Shown: piece after piece, positions 45,019 to 53,003 of the stretch
How the letters are laid out: the number at the start of each line of letters is the position of its first letter
How positions within the stretch are numbered: position 1 is the first letter of the stretch
Source: Tumebacillus avium
GTDB taxonomy: Bacteria; Bacillota; Bacilli; Tumebacillales; Tumebacillaceae
NCBI RefSeq assembly: GCF_002162355.1
Contig: NZ_CP021434.1
Coordinates: 4,952,001 to 5,016,000 of the forward strand
Direction: 5' to 3'
Length of the DNA stretch: 64,000 bases
Position numbers and translations under genes: made by a program
The notes under the pieces: generated by a model
What the model was told of the DNA's origin: nothing
Databases searched by the model: none
Seen by the model: the letters and a program-made list of their open reading frames with translations, nothing else

Positions 45019-46585
45019 AGCGCTTCACTCCCGGCATCCGGCGCAGCTCTTCTTTGGTGATGCCCTTTTGCACGATCATCAGCCCCCCAAACACCACCGC
45101 TCCAACCGCGCCGCCAAGCATGACGAGCACCAGGCTCTCAATGCGCGGCCACGGAATGATCACATCGAGCGGAATCCGGGTCAGCATCCAGACGACAATC
45201 CCCATCACGGCAGACGACAAGAGCGGCTTGCCGAACAAGGAGTAGTACGACATTGGGATCTCGGCCAGACGCTTCACCGCCGCGAAGTTCAGCCCCGAGG
45301 ACAGCACATAGCCGACCACCGCCGCCAAGCCCGCACCGAGGATGCCGAACTTCGGCACGAGGAAGATCAGCAAAATCAATTTCAATCCGAGCCCGGCAAA
45401 CATGTTGCGGATCGGCATGTACATGTAGCCCATCGCCTGCAAAATATACGCGCAGACCAGTTCATACGACGAGAAGATCGCCATCCACGAGATCGCCGCG
45501 ATCGTGTCCGCCCCTTTCAGGTCGGTGAACAGGGCGATGTCGATCGGCCCGGCCAGCACATACAGTCCGACCGCCGTCGGGAAGGAGAAAAAGGAGGTCA
45601 GGCGAAACGCCATGATCACGCGGTCATTGCGCAGCTTGAGGTTCTTCTGCGCGATCGCTTCGGAGATCGCCGGCATCAAGGACAGCCCGACGGCGACCGC
45701 CAGCGACAGCGGCAGCGCGATCAGGCGCAAGGCCCGTGCCGTATACACGCCAAACTCGGACGTCGCCAACTCCTTCGTCCAGTCGAAGCCAAACACCAGC
45801 AGGTTGGTGATCGTAAACGCGTCGAGCATCTGCGACAATGGCAAGACGATCGAGGACAAGGAGATCGGGATCGCCACTTTCAAAATGCGGCGCAGCACCA
45901 CCTTGTTCGCTTCTGTGGAGGCGCGCAGGTACTTCTTGCGGTTCTCGCGCCGCTGCTTCACAACATGCTTGCCGAGGAAAATCAAAGACGCAAACGCGCC
46001 CAGCACCGAAGCAAACGTCGCCACAGCAGCGGTCACCCGCGCTTCAGCGCCCAGCCTTACTGCGACAAACACGCCCAGCAAGATCACCGTCACCCGCACC
46101 AACTGCTCGACGACCTGCGAGTTGCCGGAGACGGCCATCGCCTGGTGCCCTTGGATATACCCGCGCATCGCAGCGAGCAGCGGCACGACAAGCAATGCGA
46201 ACGCCAGCGCCCGGATCGCCGTCGAGCTGTGATAGTTCCCCATCCAGATGCCGATCCAGCCGCCGAGGAGCATCAGGACGACAAAGACCAGCACCCCGGC
46301 CAACGCCAAAAACCGCGCCCCCACGCGGTAGATCTGATCAGCCCCCGCATAATCGCGCAGGGCGTTTTTTTCGGAAACCAGCTTGGAGATCGCCAGCGGC
46401 ACGCCAGCAGTCGCCAAAGTCAGCATCACCACATAGATCGCGTAGGCGTTCTGGTACAGGCCCATCGCGTAATCCTTCGCCATATTCTGAAACGGAACGA
46501 TATAGACAACCCCGAGAATCTTCGAAATCAAACCCGCTGCAGCCAAAGACAATGCGCCGGCTGCCAATCCCTTTTTTGCAGACAT
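45008..46585 (-). CDS. SpoVB-like polysaccharide/lipid flippase (MVF/MATE superfamily)
   Basis: About 525 residues with some fourteen hydrophobic segments. It begins KKGLAAGALSLAAAGLISKILGVVYIVPFQNM, typical of the polysaccharide biosynthesis/SpoVB family that flips lipid-linked precursors, in SpoVB during spore cortex assembly. Further family motifs are AGVPLAISKLVSE and GYIQGHQAM. ATG 46585, after AGGGGAA, fits the family N-terminus; the frame extends upstream without a good ribosome binding site. Whether it is SpoVB itself or a paralogue such as YkvU or YabM cannot be settled here. Confidence 0.88.
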   Translation of the reverse strand: MSAKKGLAAGALSLAAAGLISKILGVVYIVPFQNMAKDYAMGLYQNAYAIYVVMLTLATAGVPLAISKLVSEKNALRDYAGADQIYRVGARFLALAGVLVFVVLMLLGGWIGIWMGNYHSSTAIRALAFALLVVPLLAAMRGYIQGHQAMAVSGNSQVVEQLVRVTVILLGVFVAVRLGAEARVTAAVATFASVLGAFASLIFLGKHVVKQRRENRKKYLRASTEANKVVLRRILKVAIPISLSSIVLPLSQMLDAFTITNLLVFGFDWTKELATSEFGVYTARALRLIALPLSLAVAVGLSLMPAISEAIAQKNLKLRNDRVIMAFRLTSFFSFPTAVGLYVLAGPIDIALFTDLKGADTIAAISWMAIFSSYELVCAYILQAMGYMYMPIRNMFAGLGLKLILLIFLVPKFGILGAGLAAVVGYVLSSGLNFAAVKRLAEIPMSYYSLFGKPLLSSAVMGIVVWMLTRIPLDVIIPWPRIESLVLVMLGGAVGAVVFGGLMIVQKGITKEELRRMPGVKRFVR

Positions 46586-46652
46586 AAAACGTTCCCCTAC
46601 TTCACCAGTATTTGCTAACTTCCAGTCTATCACAAAAGATTGCTTCACAAAA

Positions 46653-46679
46653 GAAACCCCGTTCCACTACGAACGGGGC
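46653..46679 (-). terminator. Terminator of hemZ
   Basis: CCCCGTTC and GAACGGGG form the stem around CACTAC, with TTTCTTTTG after it on the minus strand. It overlaps the last hemZ codons. Confidence 0.78.
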
Positions 46680-48181
46680 GTCAGGGTCTCCGTAAACAGT
46701 TCGCGGAGTTTGTTCAGCTTTTTGTCGGTCGTCTGATCCACCGAGTCCACGTACGCTTTCGGTTCTTTGGCGTTATAGATATGGCCTAAGAATTCGCCCT
46801 TTTTGTACAGTTTGGTCGACGCGCCGCCGCCAAGCCCAATGATCGTCTGGCGCTCTTCCATGATCGCGATGTTGTAGATCGAGTCTTTGTCCGGCATGGC
46901 GTACCCGACGTTTTCGAGGTTGCCCAAGATGTCTTTTTGCCGGTATACGTAATACGGGTGATAGCCTAAGCCCCGCGCCCAGGCGGCCGTCTCCTGCATC
47001 ATCTGGCGCACGACCTGCGTGTGCGGGATGTCGTAGGAGTCCTTCTCCTTCGTCACATCGGACGTGCGCTTGAACGACATCGTGTGCACGGTGACCGAAT
47101 CGGGCATCAGCGCTTCAATGCGTTCGCGCGTGTTTCGCACATCTTCGACCGATTCGCCGGGCAGTCCGAGAATCATGTCCATGTTGATGTTTTCGAACCC
47201 GGCCTCTTTGACCAGATGGAACCGCTTGTCGACGATGTTTGGCGTATGGCCGCGGCCGATCGTTTTCAAAGTCTCCGCTTTGAACGTCTGCGGGTTGACC
47301 GAAATGCGGTTCACCCCGTACTTGCGCATCACTTCCACCCGCTCCGGCGTGATCGTGTCCGGGCGGCCCGCTTCCACGCTGAACTCGCGCCACTTGTCCG
47401 CATCGGGAATGTGGCGGTAGAGCGCCTCAAAGACACGGGTCAGCTCCGGCGCCTGCAGCGAGGTCGGCGTGCCGCCCCCGAGATAGACGCTGGTCACCGG
47501 GATCGACTGCTCATGCAAAAACGCCCCGACCCGCTCAAACTCCCGCTCCAGGGCATCGAGGAACGACGGCGCATAGGTCGCCTTGTCCTCCATCGAGTAG
47601 GCCGGGAACGTGCAGTAGGCGCAATGCGTCGGGCAAAACGGGATGCCAATGTACAAGGAGACCTGCTTGTCGATCTCGTACAGGTCGGGCATCGCATTCA
47701 ACTGCACGTCAGCGATCTCCATCAGCAGATCGATGCGCTCCGGCGAGATCAGATACTGCTCCTGCAGCGCGCTGCGAATCAAAGCTGTGCTTTTGCCTTC
47801 TTCGAGCATGTTGTGGACGAGCTTCATCGGGCGCACGCCGGTCAAGATCCCCCACGGCTGGTGCTCGCCGGTCAGCTGTTCCAACACGTCGTGCAGCACC
47901 CACAAGACCGCCTGCTTGCTGCGCTTTTTCAGCGCGGTCTCGCCGGGCGGCGTGACGCTTCTGCGATGCTCGCTCACATAGCGCTGACCGCTCCGCTTGT
48001 CATACAGTTCGGCACGGGCCGACACGTAATCGTCGCTCTGCCCGGTCAGCCGAAGCGTTATATAGATCGCGGCGTCCTCCTGCTCTTCAAAGACCACTTC
48101 GTCTTCTTCAAAAAACAGGTGGGTCAGCCGGCTGGTTTCTCGCTGGTAATTCAGGTTGCCAAGATCGATGCTAATCCGCAT
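46667..48181 (-). CDS. hemZ: Radical SAM coproporphyrinogen dehydrogenase-like protein HemZ
   Basis: 504 residues. The radical SAM cluster motif is CPTHCAYC near residue 188, preceded by YIGIPF and followed by YLGGGTPT, EAGRPDTI and NMDMILGLPGE. The N-terminal extension of about 175 residues marks it as HemZ of Bacillales rather than HemN/HemW. It is thought to oxidise coproporphyrinogen III anaerobically in heme synthesis, although the biochemical role of B. subtilis HemZ is not fully settled. hemL is 8 kb away. Confidence 0.92.
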   Translation of the reverse strand: MRISIDLGNLNYQRETSRLTHLFFEEDEVVFEEQEDAAIYITLRLTGQSDDYVSARAELYDKRSGQRYVSEHRRSVTPPGETALKKRSKQAVLWVLHDVLEQLTGEHQPWGILTGVRPMKLVHNMLEEGKSTALIRSALQEQYLISPERIDLLMEIADVQLNAMPDLYEIDKQVSLYIGIPFCPTHCAYCTFPAYSMEDKATYAPSFLDALEREFERVGAFLHEQSIPVTSVYLGGGTPTSLQAPELTRVFEALYRHIPDADKWREFSVEAGRPDTITPERVEVMRKYGVNRISVNPQTFKAETLKTIGRGHTPNIVDKRFHLVKEAGFENINMDMILGLPGESVEDVRNTRERIEALMPDSVTVHTMSFKRTSDVTKEKDSYDIPHTQVVRQMMQETAAWARGLGYHPYYVYRQKDILGNLENVGYAMPDKDSIYNIAIMEERQTIIGLGGGASTKLYKKGEFLGHIYNAKEPKAYVDSVDQTTDKKLNKLRELFTETLTPRS

Positions 48182-48231
48182 TGACCGTCACCTCCAGATA
48201 CCAGTGTACCCATCCAAGGGAGGTGCGTCCA

Positions 48232-48405
48232 CTATTTTTGCATCTTGGCGCGCATATGCTGCACTTCGCGGGAACTGAGCGAAAATTCGGTCGCCAGCTC
48301 CACATCTTCCATGTACTGCGACTTTTGCAGAAAGTCATGAAAATCGACGTTTAAGAGACGTCGGTTCGTGAAGGTAGCTACTTGTTGATGGATCGTTTTG
48401 CGCAT
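48232..48405 (-). CDS. Small protein, 57 residues, helix-turn-helix-like
   Basis: ATG 48405 lies seven bases after GAGGAGGG, a very strong site. The product is basic and helical: LNVDFHDFLQKSQYMEDVELATEFSLS and then SREVQHMRAKMQK, where the pattern LATEFSLSSREV resembles a helix-turn-helix. I do not recognise a named family. It is shorter than usual gene-finder limits. It stands between hemZ (same strand, 50 bp downstream) and the divergent amidase gene. Confidence 0.75.
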   Translation of the reverse strand: MRKTIHQQVATFTNRRLLNVDFHDFLQKSQYMEDVELATEFSLSSREVQHMRAKMQK

Positions 48406-48551
48406 GGAAAAGCCCTCCTCGAATGTCGCTTTTTGACTCTCTTTAGTCTTCCCTGTCGGATTGGAATCTAACGGTGTCGAGGGGAAGGATTTTACAAAAA
48501 TGGCCGCGAAATGTTCCCTCAGACAACACGATAAAGGGGGTCAAGGAAGCT

Positions 48552-50084
48552 GTGAAAAATCGAAATCGGCTGATCGTTTTGGTGCTTTTGTTTAGTCTGA
48601 TTTTTTCCTTGGCCGCCTTTGCGGAAGAGGGCCGTTTCGTCAAGGTCACCGCCTATGATGTGAACATCAGAACTGGTGCAGGCACAGAGACGGCTGTGAT
48701 CGGCACGGCCGATTTTGGCGACTCGTACGAAGTGATCTCGGTCAGCAACGACTGGTATCAGGTGCGAACGGGCAAAGGCGAGTCGGGGTGGATTCACGCT
48801 TCGCTCGTCAAAGAAGGAACGCGCTTTGCCGCCTCGAACCCGACGATCCCGGTCGTGGAAGCGAAAGAAGCGCATGTCAACGTGCGCGGCGGCGCGTCCA
48901 CGTCTTACGAGATCGTGACGACGATTGGACCTGGCACCTTGTATCCGCTCTTGCAGCATAACGGCGACTGGATGCAGATCCGCCTGCCTGACGAGCGCAC
49001 CGGCTGGGTGGCGAGCTGGCTGGTCACCGAGTCGCAGAACAAAGCCAAATCGGCCGCGAAAACGCAGCAAAGCCAAGCGACGGTGGTGGCAAAAGAGCTG
49101 AACGTGCGCGAAGCTCCGTCGCTGGAGGCCAAGGTGCTTGGCATCTTGCAGCAAAATGAGATCGTGCCGGTGCATGCCGAGAAAGCAGGCGGATGGACGG
49201 AGATCACCTATGGCGGCGGCACGGGGTATGTCGCCACCGAGTACCTCCGCCTGCCGGGACAAGCTCTGCCGCAAGCGGAGTCCCGTCCCGGCGATGCTGC
49301 GGCGGTGCAGGTGAAGCTCAAGGAGCCGGCCAACCTGCGCACCGGGCCCGGCACCAATTTCCCGGTGCTGACCGCCGGGCGAGCCGGGAGCCAGTTTGCC
49401 GTGACCGCCAAGTCGGGCGCGTGGCTGCAGGTGCAGCTCGACCCCGATACCCGAGCCTGGGTCGCCGACTGGCTGACCACCGTGAGCGGCGACCTTGGCA
49501 GTTTGCCGGAAGAGCAGGCCACGCTCGACAACCGGCTGCGCGGCAAAACGATCGTGCTCGACGCCGGACACGGCGGTTTTGATGTCGGGGCGGTCGGACG
49601 GCAGACGGGCGTGTTTGAAAAGGACCTCAACCTGAGCCTCGCCCGCAGCCTGTACAACAAATTGGTCACCACCGGCGCGCACGTGGTGCTGACCCGCGAA
49701 GACGACCGCTTTGTGACGCTCGACGAACGGGTGCGACTGGCCGAACAGGAAGGGGCAGACCTGTTTGTGTCGCTGCATTACAATACGAACGATGATGCGG
49801 CCTTGTCCGGGTCGATGACCTTTTACTACAGCGAAAACGGCAAAGACCACCAGTTAGCAGTGCGTGTGCAGCAGGAACTGGTGAAGTCGCTTGGGCTGCC
49901 CGATCTCGGGGCGCGCTATGGGGACTACTATGTCTTGCGGGAGAATCAGGTGACGGCGATTCTGGTCGAGACGGCGTTTTTGACCAATCCGCAGGATGAG
50001 CTGAAAACGAAAGAGGCCGGACATGGGGAAGGAGCGGCCGAGGGGCTGTTTCAAGCGATTGTGGGGTATTTGCAGGGGCAATAG
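48552..50084 (+). CDS. Secreted N-acetylmuramoyl-L-alanine amidase with four SH3-type domains
   Basis: Cell-wall hydrolase of 510 residues. A signal peptide (KNRNRLIVLVLLFSLIFSLAAFA) is followed by four bacterial SH3 repeats, each with an xLNVR/VNIR-G motif (near residues 30, 105, 190 and 265). The amidase_3 domain (about 335-505) has zinc ligands His in DAGHGG, Glu in FEKDLN and His in SLHYN, and the catalytic Glu in VETAFLTN. The start is GTG 48552 after AAGGAAG; the frame upstream has no ribosome binding site. A terminator follows. The domain order resembles spore and cell-separation amidases of Bacillales. Confidence 0.93.
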   Translation: MKNRNRLIVLVLLFSLIFSLAAFAEEGRFVKVTAYDVNIRTGAGTETAVIGTADFGDSYEVISVSNDWYQVRTGKGESGWIHASLVKEGTRFAASNPTIPVVEAKEAHVNVRGGASTSYEIVTTIGPGTLYPLLQHNGDWMQIRLPDERTGWVASWLVTESQNKAKSAAKTQQSQATVVAKELNVREAPSLEAKVLGILQQNEIVPVHAEKAGGWTEITYGGGTGYVATEYLRLPGQALPQAESRPGDAAAVQVKLKEPANLRTGPGTNFPVLTAGRAGSQFAVTAKSGAWLQVQLDPDTRAWVADWLTTVSGDLGSLPEEQATLDNRLRGKTIVLDAGHGGFDVGAVGRQTGVFEKDLNLSLARSLYNKLVTTGAHVVLTREDDRFVTLDERVRLAEQEGADLFVSLHYNTNDDAALSGSMTFYYSENGKDHQLAVRVQQELVKSLGLPDLGARYGDYYVLRENQVTAILVETAFLTNPQDELKTKEAGHGEGAAEGLFQAIVGYLQGQ

Positions 50085-50104
50085 AGATTGTAGTTTTCGA
50101 ACAT

Positions 50105-50146
50105 AAAAAAACGTCCTGCCTCGCGATGAGGGCAGGACGTTTTTGC
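50105..50146. terminator. Bidirectional terminator between the amidase gene and codY
   Basis: AAAAACGTCCTGCC and GGCAGGACGTTTTT form a long stem with a short loop, serving the two convergent genes. Confidence 0.92.
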
Positions 50147-50151
50147 GTTAT

Positions 50152-50931
50152 TTACTTGTCGATCGCTTCGAGCTGTTCGAGGAACAGCGGGTTGAGCACC
50201 TTGATGTAGGTGCCTTTCATACCGAGCGAGCGGGATTCGATGACGCCTGCCGATTCCAGTTTGCGGATCGCGTTGACGATGACCGAACGGGTGATGCCGA
50301 CGCGGTCTGCGATCTTGGAAGCGACGAGCAGGCCTTCGGAGCCTTCCAGCTCTTTGAAGATGTGCTGAATCGCTTCCTGCTCGGAGAAGGACAGGGATTC
50401 GAGCGCCATCATGACCATTGCGCGCTGGCGGGCCTTTTCATGAATTTCTTCCTGCTCGGAGCGGATGATCTCCATGCCGACCACAGTCGCGCCGTATTCG
50501 GCGAGGATGAGGTCTTCATCGGTGAACTGGTTGTTCAGGCGCGCCAGCACCAGGGTGCCAAGGCGCGTGCCGCCGCCGACGATCGGAACGATGGTCAGGT
50601 TTTTCTTCTTGAACACTTCGTTCTCTTCTGCGGAGAACACGTAGAACGGCTCTTTGTTCTCGATGTTCTTTTGCGTTTCGGAGATCTTGAGCAGCGACTC
50701 GTTGAAGTTGCCCGGGAAGCGCTGATCCACAGTCATGATCTGGTTCCACTCCAGGGTGAGCTCGTACTCGGCAAGGCCAAAGCCCAAGATCTTGCCCGTT
50801 TTCGAAACCACGTAGACGTTAGAGTCTACCATGTCGCTGAGCAATTTTGCCAGCTCCATGAAGTCGACGCCGTTTGCAGCCGATTTTTGCAGCAGACGGT
50901 TAAAGCGCTGTATTTTTTCCAACAAAACCAT
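50152..50931 (-). CDS. codY: GTP- and branched-chain amino acid-sensing repressor CodY
   Basis: Global regulator of stationary-phase metabolism, 259 residues, the usual length. The N-terminal GAF domain binds Ile, Leu and Val (RRL-like pocket around MVDSNVYVVSKTGKILG). The C-terminal winged helix is SEGLLVASKIADRVGITRSVIVNAIRKLESAG, with the conserved LGMKGTYIKVLN. Unlike in Bacillus, it is not in an operon with xerC, clpQ and clpY; it stands alone. Possible targets include the NRPS operon, because CodY often controls such genes, but no clear CodY box was found there. Confidence 0.97.
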   Translation of the reverse strand: MVLLEKIQRFNRLLQKSAANGVDFMELAKLLSDMVDSNVYVVSKTGKILGFGLAEYELTLEWNQIMTVDQRFPGNFNESLLKISETQKNIENKEPFYVFSAEENEVFKKKNLTIVPIVGGGTRLGTLVLARLNNQFTDEDLILAEYGATVVGMEIIRSEQEEIHEKARQRAMVMMALESLSFSEQEAIQHIFKELEGSEGLLVASKIADRVGITRSVIVNAIRKLESAGVIESRSLGMKGTYIKVLNPLFLEQLEAIDK

Positions 50932-51012
50932 GGGGTCACCTGCTATCTATTATTCTTAGTTTTTCGCTAACACTTTGTGATTTTGATTGATTCTTAACTG
51001 CGCAACAACTCT

Positions 51013-51041
51013 ACAGTAGTCGAAGTTGTAGGCATTTTCAA
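51013..51041 (-). promoter_or_regulatory. Candidate promoter of codY
   Basis: TTGAAA (51036-51041) and TACTGT (51013-51018), 17 bp apart on the minus strand, giving a leader of about 75 nt. Confidence 0.4.
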
Positions 51042-51462
51042 GCATGCAACAGGGAAACTAGGAAAATATCATAGAACTGTAACAATTCAGCCCACGTTCT
51101 TCAACATTGCCCATTTTGAGAAAGATCATACATGTTCTCGCATCGCTGATAAAACTTGGTAAAATAGACGGGAACAATTCTGATAATTCTCGAATCCTGA
51201 TTAACTATATCAAGGATTGGAACATTTTGCAATGTCGATTTTGTAAACTTTTTCAGGAAACATTTCAGGAAGCATTTCACGAAAAACGCCATGAAAAAAA
51301 CGATGATGCTTGATCATCGCTTTTTTAAAGGATGAGGGTAAACCTCATGGACTATGTAAGGTTCATAGCAACAAATAGTATATTGGCAAACATCTGGCAT
51401 GTCAACATCAATTTTCATTTTTGTGCTACACTTGGAGGAACTGTGTTGGAGGAGGAGCCTTT
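51042..51462. other. AT-rich intergenic region with a terminator and 12-bp repeats
   Basis: The region between the codY promoter and the CPBP protease gene is more AT-rich than its surroundings. It holds a hairpin at 51194-51221 (AATCCTGAT with ATCAAGGATT), three to four imperfect 12-bp repeats of the type CATTTCAGGAAG at 51248-51295, and an intrinsic terminator at 51294-51326. Reading frames of 63-68 codons on both strands lack ribosome binding sites. It may encode a small RNA ending at the terminator or be a gene remnant. Confidence 0.4.
51294..51326 (+). terminator. Intrinsic terminator without an assigned gene
   Basis: CGATGAT and ATCATCG pair around GCTTG, with AAAAAAA before and CTTTTTT after. 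No convincing gene precedes it on the plus strand. Confidence 0.75.
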
Positions 51463-52986
51463 ATGGTGCGAAAGATGCGGAGCTTGCTGCTGCTCGGGCT
51501 GATCGGATTGGCCCTGATGCTCTGCGAGCTCTTTTGGGTGCAGGCGATGCAGCACACCCCCCTGCCGGCAGCCGTCACGCCTGCGCAAGCCAAGACGACG
51601 GCCGCTCTGTGGCTCGGTGACGCTGCTGTGACTCTCAAGCAGGAAGAAAACAGCGCCGTGTCGCGCTATCTGCACGAGCGCAAGATGACCGAAGCGTTTC
51701 GAAAAGAGGCCGCGGATGCGAACAAACCGCTGGTCATGTGGAAGGTAAAATCGGGCGATTCCGAAGTGCTGGTCAACCGCCAGAACGGCCGTGTCGAAGG
51801 CGTCCGAGGCATGACTTTGGCACTATTCCCCGGCACCGCCGCGTCGCGGACGGAACAGGTGCGTCAGGAGTTGATCAAGCGGTTTAGCTTGCAGTCATTA
51901 TCTGTTTCTTCTATTAATAATGTGGGCGTAGAGCATGTATTGCTAAGCTTTGAGACTGGTTACCAATACGATGGCCTGCGCGAAGTCATCCACGCCGAGC
52001 TCTACGGCGATCAATTTTACGCATTCGAGCACCGGCTGGAAGTTGCTGCTTCCTCTGGGACTGAAGACCTAGGAGCTCAAAACACTTCAAAAGTGGAAAA
52101 TGCGGTTCGAGGATTGACCATGATCTCGTTCACGGCTGTCGCTGCCGCGATTGTGCTCACCGCGTTCTATCAGATTTCAAAATGGGGGGTTAGAGGACAG
52201 CGGATGTTCGGCGAAGCGCTGATCAGCGTCAGCATGCTGGTGCTCTATTGGCTGATCAATCCAACGCTTGCCGGACTGATCACCGGTTTCCTATACGGAA
52301 TGATCTTATTTGGCGTATTTGTCATCACAGCACCGGCAGGACTGCCTATGCAATCACCAGATGAGCGGACGTCACCGCCGAGACCGGAGCGATTTGTCAT
52401 CACTTTAACGTCAGAACTGCCTTTGCAACGGCGATGGGTCGTGCCCCATTGGCCACACCAACAGATCATCGCCGGATATGGGGTGTTTGGCGTCTTGGCT
52501 GGCGCGAGCACGATCCTCGCGTGGGTTGCCGCTCAGGCGGGCTTTTGGTTCTCTGACCTGCGGCCGCAGGAAGCGCTCGCTCTGTCCCCGTGGCCCGTCC
52601 TGTTGACCGGAGTTGCTGCAGCGGCGGCCGCCATCAATGAAGAGCTGATCTTCCGCAGACTGGGGAATTTCGTTCTCAACCGCTTGCTGAAATCGTGGAT
52701 CGCAGCGGCGATCCTCTCATCGCTCGTCTGGTCGATGGGGCATCTCACCTATGATGTTTCCCCGTGGTACTACCGCATCTTGGAGTTGGGGCTGGTGATC
52801 GGGCCGCTGTTTTTCTGGCTGTACCGGCGGTATGGGCTGGGAGCGGTGATCACGGGGCATTTCTTGTACAACTGCTTTTTGGCAAACGTTGCGCTGGCCG
52901 GGGCGTTTGGGAACTATTGGGGCTTCTTGTGGCTCCTGCTGCCCGGGCTGGTGTTTGCGCTCAACAAAAAGGGACTCCGCATCTAG
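51463..52986 (+). CDS. CPBP family intramembrane protease with a large N-terminal extracytoplasmic part
   Basis: 507 residues. After an N-terminal membrane segment (LLLLGLIGLALMLCELFWV) comes a polar region of about 190 residues with two repeats resembling PepSY-type folds, then eight or so membrane segments. The CPBP (Abi/Rce1-like) motifs are NEELIFRRLGNF, SMGHLTYD and TGHFLYNCF, which supply the Glu-Glu, Arg and His residues of the metalloprotease site. ATG 51463 has GGAGGAGGAG just upstream. A terminator overlaps the stop. The family includes protein-processing and bacteriocin self-immunity proteins, and the substrate here is unknown. Confidence 0.88.
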   Translation: MVRKMRSLLLLGLIGLALMLCELFWVQAMQHTPLPAAVTPAQAKTTAALWLGDAAVTLKQEENSAVSRYLHERKMTEAFRKEAADANKPLVMWKVKSGDSEVLVNRQNGRVEGVRGMTLALFPGTAASRTEQVRQELIKRFSLQSLSVSSINNVGVEHVLLSFETGYQYDGLREVIHAELYGDQFYAFEHRLEVAASSGTEDLGAQNTSKVENAVRGLTMISFTAVAAAIVLTAFYQISKWGVRGQRMFGEALISVSMLVLYWLINPTLAGLITGFLYGMILFGVFVITAPAGLPMQSPDERTSPPRPERFVITLTSELPLQRRWVVPHWPHQQIIAGYGVFGVLAGASTILAWVAAQAGFWFSDLRPQEALALSPWPVLLTGVAAAAAAINEELIFRRLGNFVLNRLLKSWIAAAILSSLVWSMGHLTYDVSPWYYRILELGLVIGPLFFWLYRRYGLGAVITGHFLYNCFLANVALAGAFGNYWGFLWLLLPGLVFALNKKGLRI

Positions 52987-53003
52987 ACGGAGTCCCTTTT
53001 TTC
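52966..53003. terminator. Bidirectional terminator between the CPBP gene and selD
   Basis: AAAAAGGGACTCCG and CGGAGTCCCTTTTTT form the stem around CATCTAGA, overlapping the CPBP stop; it also ends selD on the other strand. Confidence 0.9.

Noticed and set aside
51107..51313. 68-codon plus-strand frame before the orphan terminator (and a 63-codon frame opposite)
   Set aside because: No ribosome binding site, TTG start, composition like the AT-rich background; kept only as part of the intergenic description.
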